A stretch of 11,143 bases of DNA from JAFNAG01 sp964353465 (lineage in GTDB: Bacteria; Acidobacteriota; UBA6911), in assembly GCA_964353465.1 (NCBI GenBank), contig CAYGWQ010000176.1:1-11143 (forward strand), read 5' to 3'. Positions 1-7,258 of the stretch are shown here, piece after piece. The translations under genes and the position numbers were made by a program. Positions within the stretch are counted from its first letter, which is position 1, and each line of letters opens with the position of its first letter. Under the pieces are notes generated by a model. It had not been told where the DNA came from. It ran no database searches and saw nothing but the letters and a program-made list of their open reading frames with translations.

Positions 1-34
1 CAGCGATGCCGAAATGACTTAACTTAGCGCTTAA

Positions 35-170
35 GGGCTTTAGCCCGTGCCCGGTTTACATGAATGAGAGATCGATGCCTCAATGCACACATCGCCTTAT
101 AAACAAATGAATTACGCTCATGAAATCAACCGTATCGTGGTTGTTGTCTTTAATGCGCGGGCTAAAGCCC
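35..170. repeat. Pair of facing GGGCTTTAGCCC palindromes (REPIN-like)
   Basis: GGGCTTTAGCCC lies at 35-46 and its reverse complement GGGCTAAAGCCC at 159-170. Comparing 35-49 with the reverse complement of 156-170 gives 14 of 15 matching bases, so the two copies form an inverted pair about 106 bases apart. Each copy is itself a palindrome able to form a short stem with a 6-bp GC-rich arm. Inverted doublets of short palindromes are the layout of REP doublets mobilised by RAYT transposases, but no RAYT gene is visible here. I recall similar GGGCTAAAGCCC motifs as common in acidobacterial intergenic DNA. The repeat is seen directly; its origin is inferred. Confidence 0.6.
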
Positions 171-389
171 GCCCCCACATGTGACATCATCCCGACGTCC
201 GCTGCAGATCGGACAACGAGTTTCGCGACAAAAACTAACTAATGCGATCGCGGGACATCCTGAGGCATCCTCAAGCCTCATGTCAACGATTTTGCTCCTC
301 TGCGAAATTTCCATTCTCATGCCGCCGCTGCGGCCATCAGGATTCCACTGGTTGGCATGAATTGCAGACACGGTGCCTTCTGCTCATAC

Positions 390-419
390 TTGACTTGGAT
401 TCCCGATAGGCGATAGCAT
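390..419 (+). promoter_or_regulatory. Weak sigma70-like promoter for the DUF3810-like gene
   Basis: TTGACT (390-395) matches five of six bases of the -35 consensus. TAGCAT (414-419) follows after 18 bases and matches four of six bases of the -10 consensus. It would leave a leader of about 200 bases before the start at 626. It is the best candidate seen upstream, but such matches are frequent by chance. Confidence 0.25.
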
Positions 420-421
420 GC

Positions 422-446
422 GCCGCGGAATGCGGTGTTCCGTGGC
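422..446 (+). promoter_or_regulatory. Hairpin in the mRNA leader of the DUF3810-like gene
   Basis: GCCGCGGAA (422-430) pairs with TTCCGTGGC (438-446), with one G-U pair and a 7-base loop. If transcription starts near 425 the hairpin would sit at or near the 5' end of the mRNA, where it could protect the RNA or be partly missed. No run of T follows it, so it is not a simple terminator. Confidence 0.3.
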
Positions 447-625
447 AGACCGGCCGATGCGCGTGTCTGCAGCGGCTGGGATCCGAAAAATGCGCCAGGG
501 AGCAGGTGCCTGTTTCCCGTGGATTCTGCGCGAAACCACTTAATAGCAGGCTCCATCTCATCCGGAACCCCGTGAGAATTCCTCGATTGGCGTTGCGTTA
601 CAGGAGCTCGTACGGCCAACGACCT

Positions 626-1861
626 ATGAACTCATCCGATACGAAGTTCCGACGCACTTTGTGGACACAAGTGCGCGAGGGGCTCGGCGTCGGCTCGGCT
701 CGTCGCGACGACAAACCACTGCAAGCACTCACACGCCTGGCTTGGCTGATGGCCGGTTGCGCGATGCCGCTTCTGACCGCGCTCCTGGCAAGGATCCCCG
801 GTGTCGTCGAACGCGAATACACCAATCGCATCGGTCATTGGATCCAAAGAGCGCTCGCCCGGATTTCCGCGCTAGTGCCGTTCAGCATCGCCGAGATCGC
901 GGCACTCGTCTTGGTGTTGTATATGCTCTTCCTGGCAACCCGTGGAGTGATCCAGGTGGCTCAGCGGAAACGCCATGCATGTAACGCGGCCGCATGCGGT
1001 TTCTTGTGGCTCGGCAGAGCCCTCGGACTGGCAATCCTGCTGGCTTATGCGGCGTGGGCATTCAATTTCGCGCGAGCCGACATCGTAACCCGTCAACGTT
1101 GGTCTAAATTTGCGATTCAACCCGGCGCAGACGCCGCCAGGCAGGAGCTGGAGCTCTGGTGTGCAAAGCTTGTCGAACATGCAAACCGTGAGTTCGCACT
1201 CGCTGCCGGCCCTCGGGATCCGGAACAATCCGGCAAGCCCGCCGGCCGCATTGCCGGCATGGATGCGTCCCTCGAGGATGCGTATGCCGCGGTCGCCACC
1301 CGGTTGAGCCTGCCTGCGGCATTTGCTGCCGTACGCGGGCGAGCGAAGCCGATACTGGCTTCCTTCATGCTGAGTGCGACGCTCATCGGCGGCTTTTACA
1401 GTCCGTGGACCGGTGAAGCTAATTACAACCATGAATTGCCGAAATGCAACCTTCCCCAAGCGATTGCTCACGAGAAAGCTCATCAACGCGGCATAGTCAG
1501 TGAAGACGAGGCCAATTTTTTCGGATTTCTGGCGTGCATTCATTCCCGGGATGCCTACGTCCGCTACTCCGGATACCTGTTTGCACAGCAGCAGCTCCTT
1601 CGCGAATTGCGGCGCGCCGATCCCGACAAGGCCCGCGAGCTTGCGGCCCGACGGTCTCAGGGCGTCCAGCAGGACATCGAGGAAAGCATGAGATTCGTGA
1701 CCCGGCACCGCGGCGTGCTCAGCGATGTCAATGCCGCCGCTATCGACACCTACTTGAGGGCAAACCGGACCCCGGGGGGGATCCAGTCCTACGCGATGAG
1801 TTCCCGGCTGATTATTATTTACACGCGCATGGCCGGCACATTGGATGCTGGCATCTTCTGA
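626..1861 (+). CDS. DUF3810-like integral membrane zinc metallopeptidase homologue
   Basis: The product is 411 residues from the ATG at 626. Hydrophobic segments near residues 36-58, 88-108 and 124-147 suggest two or three membrane passes, followed by a large soluble part. Residues 282-286 read HEKAH, an HExxH zinc-binding motif, and SEDEAN (292-297) gives a nearby acidic candidate for a third ligand, as in gluzincins. Motif, topology and the NANF/SYLF-type surroundings fit the DUF3810 family, whose substrate is unknown; the assignment is from memory. The C-terminal frame continues through a run of seven G (1774-1780) without losing family character, so I see no frameshift. I chose 626 because the upstream 40 in-frame residues look non-coding; an AGGAG at 602 is rather far away, and GTG at 671 is an alternative. 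The gene converges on the kinase-like gene with only 27 bases between stops. Confidence 0.75.
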   Translation: MNSSDTKFRRTLWTQVREGLGVGSARRDDKPLQALTRLAWLMAGCAMPLLTALLARIPGVVEREYTNRIGHWIQRALARISALVPFSIAEIAALVLVLYMLFLATRGVIQVAQRKRHACNAAACGFLWLGRALGLAILLAYAAWAFNFARADIVTRQRWSKFAIQPGADAARQELELWCAKLVEHANREFALAAGPRDPEQSGKPAGRIAGMDASLEDAYAAVATRLSLPAAFAAVRGRAKPILASFMLSATLIGGFYSPWTGEANYNHELPKCNLPQAIAHEKAHQRGIVSEDEANFFGFLACIHSRDAYVRYSGYLFAQQQLLRELRRADPDKARELAARRSQGVQQDIEESMRFVTRHRGVLSDVNAAAIDTYLRANRTPGGIQSYAMSSRLIIIYTRMAGTLDAGIF

Positions 1862-1888
1862 ATCGCAGGATCAAGCGGAGGCCGGCGC

Positions 1889-4800
1889 CTATTTGGTGCC
1901 CCGGAGCAGGACGATGCGCGCACGGGCAAATGCAAACTCCAGCCAATCGTCCAAATAGGACTCCAGAGCTTCCGAATAGTGCTGAATGGCTTTTTCCTTC
2001 TCCCCTTTATGTTCCATCTGGATACCCAGGGCCGTCCGGAAGGCCAGCTTCAACGGCGGATTCTCTTCCGACAATATGGCCAACTGCTCTTCGGGAATCT
2101 CCCCCAGCAGGCAGCGAGCCACATCCCGATACCAGGGATCGGCAGTATGGCGGGCATAAGTGCGCAAAGCTTCGGTGCCCGGAACCACGTCGCCTGAAGC
2201 GGCTCGCATCTGCGCGCGCATCAATCCTGCCGCCAGCCGGTTGCCTTGTTCACGCCCGCTTCGAGCCAAATAAGTATCCAACCATTTTTCCGCCTCCTGC
2301 CAGTCCCCGAGCTCAGCATGCACGAATCCAAGCAGCAAATGAACGTAACGGATTTCCGCATCGAGTTGCGCCAGGTTCGTATAAAGCTGGAGTTTCTGTT
2401 TCAGTGCAGCTGCGAGAAGGGCGCTGTCGCTGATTTCGGAATCTTCCACCTCGCTCAAGGCTTGCCAGAGCGCGCCCGTCTGCTTTGCCAGCGCTGTCTG
2501 TTGCCGGACGGCTGATTGGAGCTGCTCATGAAACTGCTGGCAGCCCGCCAGATAACTCTGCTTCTGGATGGCATCCCGGATAAGGGCCGGACGCTGTGCC
2601 TGCACACGCTTCAACTGCATTTGCAGCAGCAACGTATTGATATCTTCGGATCCTGCGCTCATCAGCCCTTCCCGAAGCAATTGCTCGGCAGCGGGCAGAT
2701 CTCCCTGCCGCTCCTTGACCAGGGCGGCAACGTAATGAAGCTTTGTCTTTTCATTCCGGTCTTCATAATCGGAGAGCGCTTCTTCCACCGGGATTTTGCC
2801 GGCAAGAAGGCGGGTCAAAAAACCGTAAAATTCTCCGGGAGCCAGCCAGTTGCGTTGTACCAGGTGCTGCTCATCGGAAGCCTGAGGTGACTTTGCCAGC
2901 CAGTCGCAGAGGTAAAGGGAAAAGCGAGGCAAGGCTCCTTCCCCCACTATGCTGGCAAGATCCTGGAATGCCATCCTCGCTCTGGCCAAATCCTGTTGCG
3001 CGAGATAGAGGTGCCCGGCCAGGTAGAGCAGGCTCGGGTCTTTGCGCTGCTTGATCCCGGCCTCCACAGCTGCCAGCGCCTCCTGCCACTTGCCCTGCCG
3101 CGCCGCGCTTTCAATCGACTTCAGCTTCGCTGGCAGGGAGGGATCAATAATGCCATCCCAGGCAGCTTTGCCGGTGCGGACGGATTCAAGAAGCAGGACG
3201 GCCCGATCCACAGGGAATATGAGGCCGAAGTCCGATAATCCGCTGCTCATCAGGAGACCGCGGGTAATTTTGACTGCGGTGGCGATGCCAATGACCTTCC
3301 CGTCCAGGCTGATAACCGGCCCACCGCTATTGCCGGAGTGGATCGACGCGTTGATTTGGATCACCGCCGGATAGTTGCGACGCACATGCCCCATCGTCGC
3401 ATTGGATTTCACGCGGTTGTCTTCCTGCGCCTCAAGGCTCAAAGGAAATCCCAGAACCATTACCGTCGCGAGGTTGCCGATTTTCTCCAATGCCTTCGGG
3501 TCCGCCAGCGGCAGAGGCTCGAGTCCCATGGGGACCCGGTCGATCTTCAGCACCGCGGCATCATCCCCCAGCGGAGAACGAATGCGCTGCCCTAATCCTT
3601 GCGGCTCCGGCAAGACACCCGCAACCCGGACAGCAGGCTGCCCATCGGACCGGTAGGCGTTTTCCACGTACAATCGATCCTGCAGCTGAGTGCTTTCTCC
3701 CAGCACCGCAGCCTTTTTAAAGGCCTTTTCCCCCTCGAACCACAGCAGGTGGCGACAGGAAAAAACCGGCTGCTCCTTCCGGCCCATGATTTCCCGCAGG
3801 GCCTGAAAAAAGCTCTGATCTTCCGTCCACGGACAGACCACGTGACGATTAGACAGCAGATAACCTTGGGAGTCGACCAGAAATGCGGTTCCGGAGGCCG
3901 CGGCCTGATAATATTCTTTCGTTGCAGACTTTAGACTGTATTCCACAGCCACAAAAGCCATCGAGCGGTTATATCGGTTGGCATACTCCATCATGAGAGC
4001 GGTTTCATTTTTGGGGTAATAAAGGGTCAGCCAGATGCCGCCGCCCAAAACAACAAGAAAAAGAAGCACGACAGGAAGGGCAAAGCGGGAGAAGGGCGCG
4101 ACACGCCTCCTGCTGTAGTCCTTTGCCGCCTGTGCCAGATCCCGGTCGGTGATCGCCGACAATCTGTCCGCAACGGTTGCCAGGGAGGAGGGGCGCAGAT
4201 CGGGATCCGGATCCACCATCTGCTGCAAGAGAATCTTGAGCTTTGGGGGAATCTCCAGCGGATCCGCCGCCGCGGCAGAATCCCGGAGGTCCTTGTTTCC
4301 GGTCAGCAGGCCGATAATGAAGAAGCCGAGCGACCAGATGTCGCTGCGTGCATCCAGCGGCCGATTGGCGAGAAAATCCGGATGGGAAGATTTCACCTTC
4401 TCATCCGATAGATGATTGACCGGCGACAGATTCTGAATGAACTGAGAGTACTTATAGTCCAGCTTGACGGCGATGTCTCCGTGCCCGTCGCGATACAGCA
4501 GCAGGTCGTCGTGGGTCAACTCCGGATTCAGCAGTCCGTGCTTGTGAAGTTCATGCAATGCCAGAGCCAGCTGGCGAAACAAGCGGAGGGCTTCTTTTTG
4601 CTGGTGCGTGTCGGTAAACAGGCGGGAACTTATGAGGTCGCCCCAGGAGATGACTTCCACCCATTCGCTCGTGCGATACCACTCCCCGGTGGCCGCCCGG
4701 CGCAGGGGCGTGGAACGAATCAGATAGGCGGAGTCAATCTGATTGACGGCTTCCAGAAGCTCCTGAAATCTCTGTATCTGATCGGCAGTCAGGGCGCCTT

Positions 4801-5005
4801 GCGGCTCATAGATGCGCACCAGGAGATCGGCTTCCGATTTCTCGCCCCTGGCCCGGTAGAATCCGATGCCGCCAATCTCACCCAGAAACTCCAGGATCCG
4901 GAAGCCTTCGAATTCCGACCGCGCTGCTTTGGCTTTCTCGCCGCAAATGGGGCAAACCGCCACGTCTTCGCTCAACTGCTGATGGCATACCGGGCATTCC
5001 TTCAT
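1889..5005 (-). CDS. Zinc ribbon - pseudokinase - TM - HtrA-like protease - TPR protein
   Basis: The product is 1038 residues. Residues 4-21 hold two CPxC pairs (C4, C7, C18, C21), a zinc ribbon. Residues about 35-290 follow a Ser/Thr kinase fold (DARSDIWSLGF at 218-228; conserved RP at 271-272). The catalytic marks are lost: the beta3 lysine is R64, HRD is replaced by NPE (160-162), and DFG by DYK (183-185). A strongly hydrophobic segment at about 307-329 should span the membrane. A trypsin-like domain follows with H388 (SNRHVV), D482 (DDAAVLKID) and S560 (GNSGGP), so the protease looks active. About 90 residues lie between its His and Asp and include C391 and C417, a possible disulfide. From about 624 to the end it is helical and TPR-like. 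Predicted topology is pseudokinase inside, protease and TPR outside. The start ATG at 5005 has GGAG about nine bases upstream. The role is unknown; envelope stress sensing or protein quality control is an inference. Confidence 0.85.
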   Translation of the reverse strand: MKECPVCHQQLSEDVAVCPICGEKAKAARSEFEGFRILEFLGEIGGIGFYRARGEKSEADLLVRIYEPQGALTADQIQRFQELLEAVNQIDSAYLIRSTPLRRAATGEWYRTSEWVEVISWGDLISSRLFTDTHQQKEALRLFRQLALALHELHKHGLLNPELTHDDLLLYRDGHGDIAVKLDYKYSQFIQNLSPVNHLSDEKVKSSHPDFLANRPLDARSDIWSLGFFIIGLLTGNKDLRDSAAAADPLEIPPKLKILLQQMVDPDPDLRPSSLATVADRLSAITDRDLAQAAKDYSRRRVAPFSRFALPVVLLFLVVLGGGIWLTLYYPKNETALMMEYANRYNRSMAFVAVEYSLKSATKEYYQAAASGTAFLVDSQGYLLSNRHVVCPWTEDQSFFQALREIMGRKEQPVFSCRHLLWFEGEKAFKKAAVLGESTQLQDRLYVENAYRSDGQPAVRVAGVLPEPQGLGQRIRSPLGDDAAVLKIDRVPMGLEPLPLADPKALEKIGNLATVMVLGFPLSLEAQEDNRVKSNATMGHVRRNYPAVIQINASIHSGNSGGPVISLDGKVIGIATAVKITRGLLMSSGLSDFGLIFPVDRAVLLLESVRTGKAAWDGIIDPSLPAKLKSIESAARQGKWQEALAAVEAGIKQRKDPSLLYLAGHLYLAQQDLARARMAFQDLASIVGEGALPRFSLYLCDWLAKSPQASDEQHLVQRNWLAPGEFYGFLTRLLAGKIPVEEALSDYEDRNEKTKLHYVAALVKERQGDLPAAEQLLREGLMSAGSEDINTLLLQMQLKRVQAQRPALIRDAIQKQSYLAGCQQFHEQLQSAVRQQTALAKQTGALWQALSEVEDSEISDSALLAAALKQKLQLYTNLAQLDAEIRYVHLLLGFVHAELGDWQEAEKWLDTYLARSGREQGNRLAAGLMRAQMRAASGDVVPGTEALRTYARHTADPWYRDVARCLLGEIPEEQLAILSEENPPLKLAFRTALGIQMEHKGEKEKAIQHYSEALESYLDDWLEFAFARARIVLLRGTK

Positions 5006-5032
5006 GAATCCAGCTCCGCAATAATTCCCCGC

Positions 5033-5064
5033 ATTATATGCTTATCCGGCGAAGATTTTTGCAA
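5033..5064 (-). promoter_or_regulatory. Promoter of the pseudokinase-protease gene
   Basis: On the minus strand a perfect TATAAT occupies 5038-5033. The best -35 match, TTGCAA (5064-5059), is 20 bases away, longer than ideal. Transcription would start near 5026 and leave a leader of about 20 bases containing the GGAG ribosome site. It suggests the gene is transcribed independently of the upstream nuclease gene. Confidence 0.45.
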
Positions 5065-5136
5065 TAATGGATTGAGCTTCGCCATCCTCGCAATTGCCTG
5101 GGGACTTGCCGCTCTCGGCCTCAAGCGGCTTGCCTG

Positions 5137-5154
5137 AAAACCGGGCGCGGTTTT
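5137..5154 (-). terminator. Candidate terminator after the beta-CASP gene
   Basis: AAAACCG and CGGTTTT form a perfect 7-bp stem with a 4-base loop, 42 bases beyond the stop of the beta-CASP gene. On the minus strand the stem ends in TTTT. The U run is short and part of the stem, so termination may be partial. The hairpin is symmetric and there is no gene to the left needing it on the other strand. Confidence 0.45.
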
Positions 5155-5195
5155 ACGGAAAGCGCGCTTGGTTGCGTAGATTCCGAGAGGTTCAT

Positions 5196-6590
5196 TCAAT
5201 CCAGCCGGACGCCGGCCAGGTCTTCCGGGATGGTCACATTCTGAAAGCGGTTTTCCTCCAGGCGGCTTTTGAATGTTTCGAGTTGCGCGATCTCGCCGTG
5301 AACGAGAAAGATGTGCTTCATTTTGTCCCTGTCAAAATGATCGCAGAAGGACATGAGTTCGTTGGCGTCTGCATGGCCGCTGAGACGGATGACCCGCACA
5401 TCGGCGCGCACGCGATAGTTCTCGCCGAGAATCTTCACGACCGGCTCCTTGGCAACCAGTTTGGCGCCCAGGGTATTCTCAGCGGTCGCCCCCACCATCA
5501 GGATGATGGTATCGGGATCCTCGATGTTGTGGGCCAGGTGGTGGAGAACCCGGCCGGATTCGCACATCGGAGAGCTGGTAATAATGATGCAGGGGCCGCG
5601 TTTGTGATTGAGCCGGATGGAATCCTCTCTCGAAGCGATGAGGTGAAGGTCTTCAAATCCGAGGGGATTGACGTTGTGCAGCAGAAAATCGGCCGCCTCC
5701 GGTTCAAAGCACTCCAGATGCAGTTTGAACAGGAAAGTATTGTTCGCCGCAAAAGGGCTGTCGAGATAGATGGGGATTGCTTTGGATCTGTCGGCCTGAA
5801 AAAGGCGGAAGAGCATGTAGACCAACTCCTGTGTCTTGCCGATACCCGAGGACGGGACGATGACCTTGGACTTGTTTTCGATTGCGGTCTCCACCAGATC
5901 CTTGAGCTTGTTCTCCCGGACGAGAGGCGGCTCGTGCAAGGTTCCCCCATAGGTCCCCGCGCAAATAAAGTAGTTCGCGTCGGGAATCGGTTCCGGGTCC
6001 CCCAGGAGTGGGACTTCCGACTTGCCGATGTCACCGGAGAATGCCAGTGTGGTGGTTGTGCCCTGCTCCTCGATCGTGAGGTGCGTAATTGCCGAGCCCA
6101 GCATGTGCCCGGCATCGTAGAAGCACAGGCGGATGCCGGGGGCAATCTGGATCTCGCGGTGGTAGTTGATGCACACGAACCGCTTCAGCGTGTCCCCGAT
6201 GTCTTTGAGCTGATACAGGGGCGCGTGCAAGGGGCCCTGCCCTGAACTCTTCTTGTTCAGGTACTCGAAATCTCTTTCCAGCGAGATCGCCTGGTTCGCC
6301 AGGATCACCGAGCTGAGGTCCATGGTCGCGGGCGTGGAGAATATGTGCCCGTGAAAGCCGGCTTTCACCAGCGAGGGGAGGTTGCCGCAATGATCAAGGT
6401 GCGCATGGGATAAAATGACAAAATCAATCTCTGCGGGGTCGAAGAAGTCGACCAGCTTGTTTCGCTTGATCGCCTCGCCGCGCGATCCTTCATAGGTGCC
6501 GCAGTCAAAAAGGAATTGCTTGCCGTTCGCCTTGACCCGATGCATGGATCCGGTAATGGTGCGGGCTGCGCCGAGGAATTGTATTTCCAT
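5196..6590 (-). CDS. Metallo-beta-lactamase/beta-CASP family ribonuclease-like protein (YSH1/CPSF type)
   Basis: The product is 464 residues from ATG 6590. It carries the metallo-beta-lactamase motif HAHLDH (62-67), a GHMLGS histidine (161), the metal-bridging aspartate in SGDIGK (187), then the beta-CASP marks: SGIGKTQELVY (248-258), YLDSPFA (275-281), TSSPMCESGRVLHHL (338-352) and SGHAD (404-408), ending with HGE (431-433). These fit the bacterial branch of the CPSF-73/YSH1 RNA-processing nucleases, soluble enzymes that cut or trim RNA with two zinc ions. The usual ESTYG segment reads AGTYG (211-215). I chose 6590 because AGGAGAT lies four bases upstream and the protein then begins MEIQFLGAARTITGS as in the family. 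A start at 6620 would add ten non-conserved residues and ignore that ribosome site. The gene is divergent from the winged-helix gene and lies 190 bases upstream of the pseudokinase gene. The substrate is not deducible. Confidence 0.9.
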   Translation of the reverse strand: MEIQFLGAARTITGSMHRVKANGKQFLFDCGTYEGSRGEAIKRNKLVDFFDPAEIDFVILSHAHLDHCGNLPSLVKAGFHGHIFSTPATMDLSSVILANQAISLERDFEYLNKKSSGQGPLHAPLYQLKDIGDTLKRFVCINYHREIQIAPGIRLCFYDAGHMLGSAITHLTIEEQGTTTTLAFSGDIGKSEVPLLGDPEPIPDANYFICAGTYGGTLHEPPLVRENKLKDLVETAIENKSKVIVPSSGIGKTQELVYMLFRLFQADRSKAIPIYLDSPFAANNTFLFKLHLECFEPEAADFLLHNVNPLGFEDLHLIASREDSIRLNHKRGPCIIITSSPMCESGRVLHHLAHNIEDPDTIILMVGATAENTLGAKLVAKEPVVKILGENYRVRADVRVIRLSGHADANELMSFCDHFDRDKMKHIFLVHGEIAQLETFKSRLEENRFQNVTIPEDLAGVRLD

Positions 6591-6691
6591 AGATCTCCTT
6601 TGAGGCTTGCGACAGAACATGGTCGCGCCGACTTCAGCCTAGGGTAATAGATGTCCGGTGGGCATGGCAATGGTCTGGGCGGTGCGCTCTG

Positions 6692-6700
6692 CAGATATTT
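6692..6700 (+). promoter_or_regulatory. Extra half-site CAGATATTT in the divergent intergenic region
   Basis: CAGATATTT at 6692-6700 is identical to nine bases of the arms of the inverted repeat at 6757-6789, and its centre is 66 bases from the nearer arm. It lies between the divergent nuclease and winged-helix genes, so it could be an auxiliary operator site. Also nearby is CGGACGTCCG, a perfect 10-bp palindrome at 6735-6744, whose role is not evident. Confidence 0.3.
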
Positions 6701-6753
6701 TGCCTGGTACGGTGTTGAGCGGTGCGGAAGCGCGCGGACGTCCGGCACGCGAT

Positions 6754-6789
6754 TTGACAGATATTTATACATTATGTCTAAATATCTGT
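6754..6789 (+). promoter_or_regulatory. Promoter overlapped by an 11-bp inverted repeat (likely operator)
   Basis: ACAGATATTTA (6757-6767) and TAAATATCTGT (6779-6789) are perfect inverted repeats with an 11-base spacer, so the arm centres are 22 bases (two helical turns) apart. A consensus -35 TTGACA (6754-6759) overlaps the left arm. TCTAAA (6777-6782), 17 bases later, is a four-of-six -10 at the edge of the right arm. Transcription would begin near 6789, one or two bases before the ATG at 6791. That ATG has no Shine-Dalgarno sequence, so the message would be leaderless. A repressor bound here would cover the whole promoter; the winged-helix protein encoded just downstream is the obvious candidate (inference). 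Confidence 0.6.
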
Positions 6790-6790
6790 G

Positions 6791-6916
6791 ATGAGCGCGG
6801 AAAAATATCGGCGAGCATTGGAGGAAGCCATCCGAGAATACGAACGCCTGGCCCAAAGGCGCGCGGAACTTGATGAGCGGATTGCGCAACTCGAGCCATC
6901 GATGGGCAGCCTCTAG
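6791..6916 (+). CDS. Small coiled-coil protein, N-terminal half of an interrupted regulator
   Basis: This 41-residue frame (MSAEKYRRALEEAIREYERL, then a heptad-like charged helix and EPSMGSL) ends at TAG 6914-6916. It is in the same frame as the winged-helix gene that follows, with only 12 sense codons between the TAG and that domain's first recognisable residue. I recall acidobacterial proteins in which such a charged helix is directly joined to this winged-helix domain, so this is most likely the front half of one protein split by a nonsense change. It could also act alone as a small coiled-coil peptide. It starts one base after the operator and has no ribosome site. Amber readthrough or a sequencing error would also explain the stop. 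Confidence 0.5.
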   Translation: MSAEKYRRALEEAIREYERLAQRRAELDERIAQLEPSMGSL

Positions 6917-6952
6917 CGTTTATGCAACCTGACGCCGACCGTTGCCCTCGGA

Positions 6953-7258
6953 TTGACGGACGCTTGCCGCATGGTGCTTAAAGCTGCCGGGCATCCCATG
7001 ACGGCCGCTGAAGTGCGCCAGCAACTCCAGGCAATGGGATTTGACACTTCACGATATGCGAATCCCCTGGCATCTATTCACACCGTGCTGAAGCGCCTGT
7101 GCCGATCTGAAGAAGCGAGGTTCGTGCCCCGGCCCTTCGACAGGCCGGCCTATGCCTGGAGAGGTACCATCCGGGTTGTCGCGATACGTTCCTCGGATCT
7201 CTCCAAATTGAATCTCTGGTGGACATCCGAAACGGGTGATCCTCCCAAAGGAGCCTAG
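6953..7258 (+). CDS. Winged-helix DNA-binding protein, C-terminal half of an interrupted regulator
   Basis: The frame is 101 residues from TTG 6953 and belongs to a family I recognise by sequence rather than by name. The conserved core runs LTDACRMVLKAAGHPMTAAE, then VRQQL (21-25), GFDTSRYANPLASIHTVLKR (29-48), and ends in YAW (67-69). The helix pattern matches a small winged helix, with the SIHTVLKRL helix as the likely recognition helix. After YAW a 32-residue tail has no family look. No ribosome site precedes TTG 6953; ATG 6971 is possible but would cut into the conserved helix. The upstream coiled-coil frame is continuous with it except for TAG 6914-6916, so translation of this part may depend on readthrough or reinitiation, or the gene may be dead. 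Its stop directly abuts the next ATG, so it shares an operon with the methyltransferase remnant. Confidence 0.6.
   Translation: MTDACRMVLKAAGHPMTAAEVRQQLQAMGFDTSRYANPLASIHTVLKRLCRSEEARFVPRPFDRPAYAWRGTIRVVAIRSSDLSKLNLWWTSETGDPPKGA

Larger units (their letters stand above)
181..625. other. Non-coding leader region upstream of the DUF3810-like gene
   Basis: I see no convincing gene here. The open frames are short, overlap each other, and have no recognisable protein content. The stretch holds a 6-bp hairpin TGAGGC/GCCTCA at 261-280, a weak promoter-like pair near 390-419 and a stronger hairpin at 422-446. A frame continuous with the downstream gene opens at 506, but its first 40 residues look like translated non-coding DNA, so I leave them out of the gene. 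Confidence 0.45.

Noticed and set aside
506..625. Longer start of the DUF3810-like protein at ATG 506
   Set aside because: The extra 40 residues are Arg/Pro/Ser-rich without family character and lie in the leader region.
872..1708. Minus-strand open frame opposite the DUF3810-like gene
   Set aside because: No domain, no ribosome site, and the plus strand carries the HExxH membrane protein.
5094..6245. Long plus-strand open frame opposite the beta-CASP gene
   Set aside because: It is antisense to a gene with clear catalytic motifs and has no recognisable protein content; it reflects GC-rich codon use.
6591..6620. Upstream start of the beta-CASP protein at ATG 6620
   Set aside because: It would place the strong AGGAGAT ribosome site inside the gene and add ten unconserved residues.
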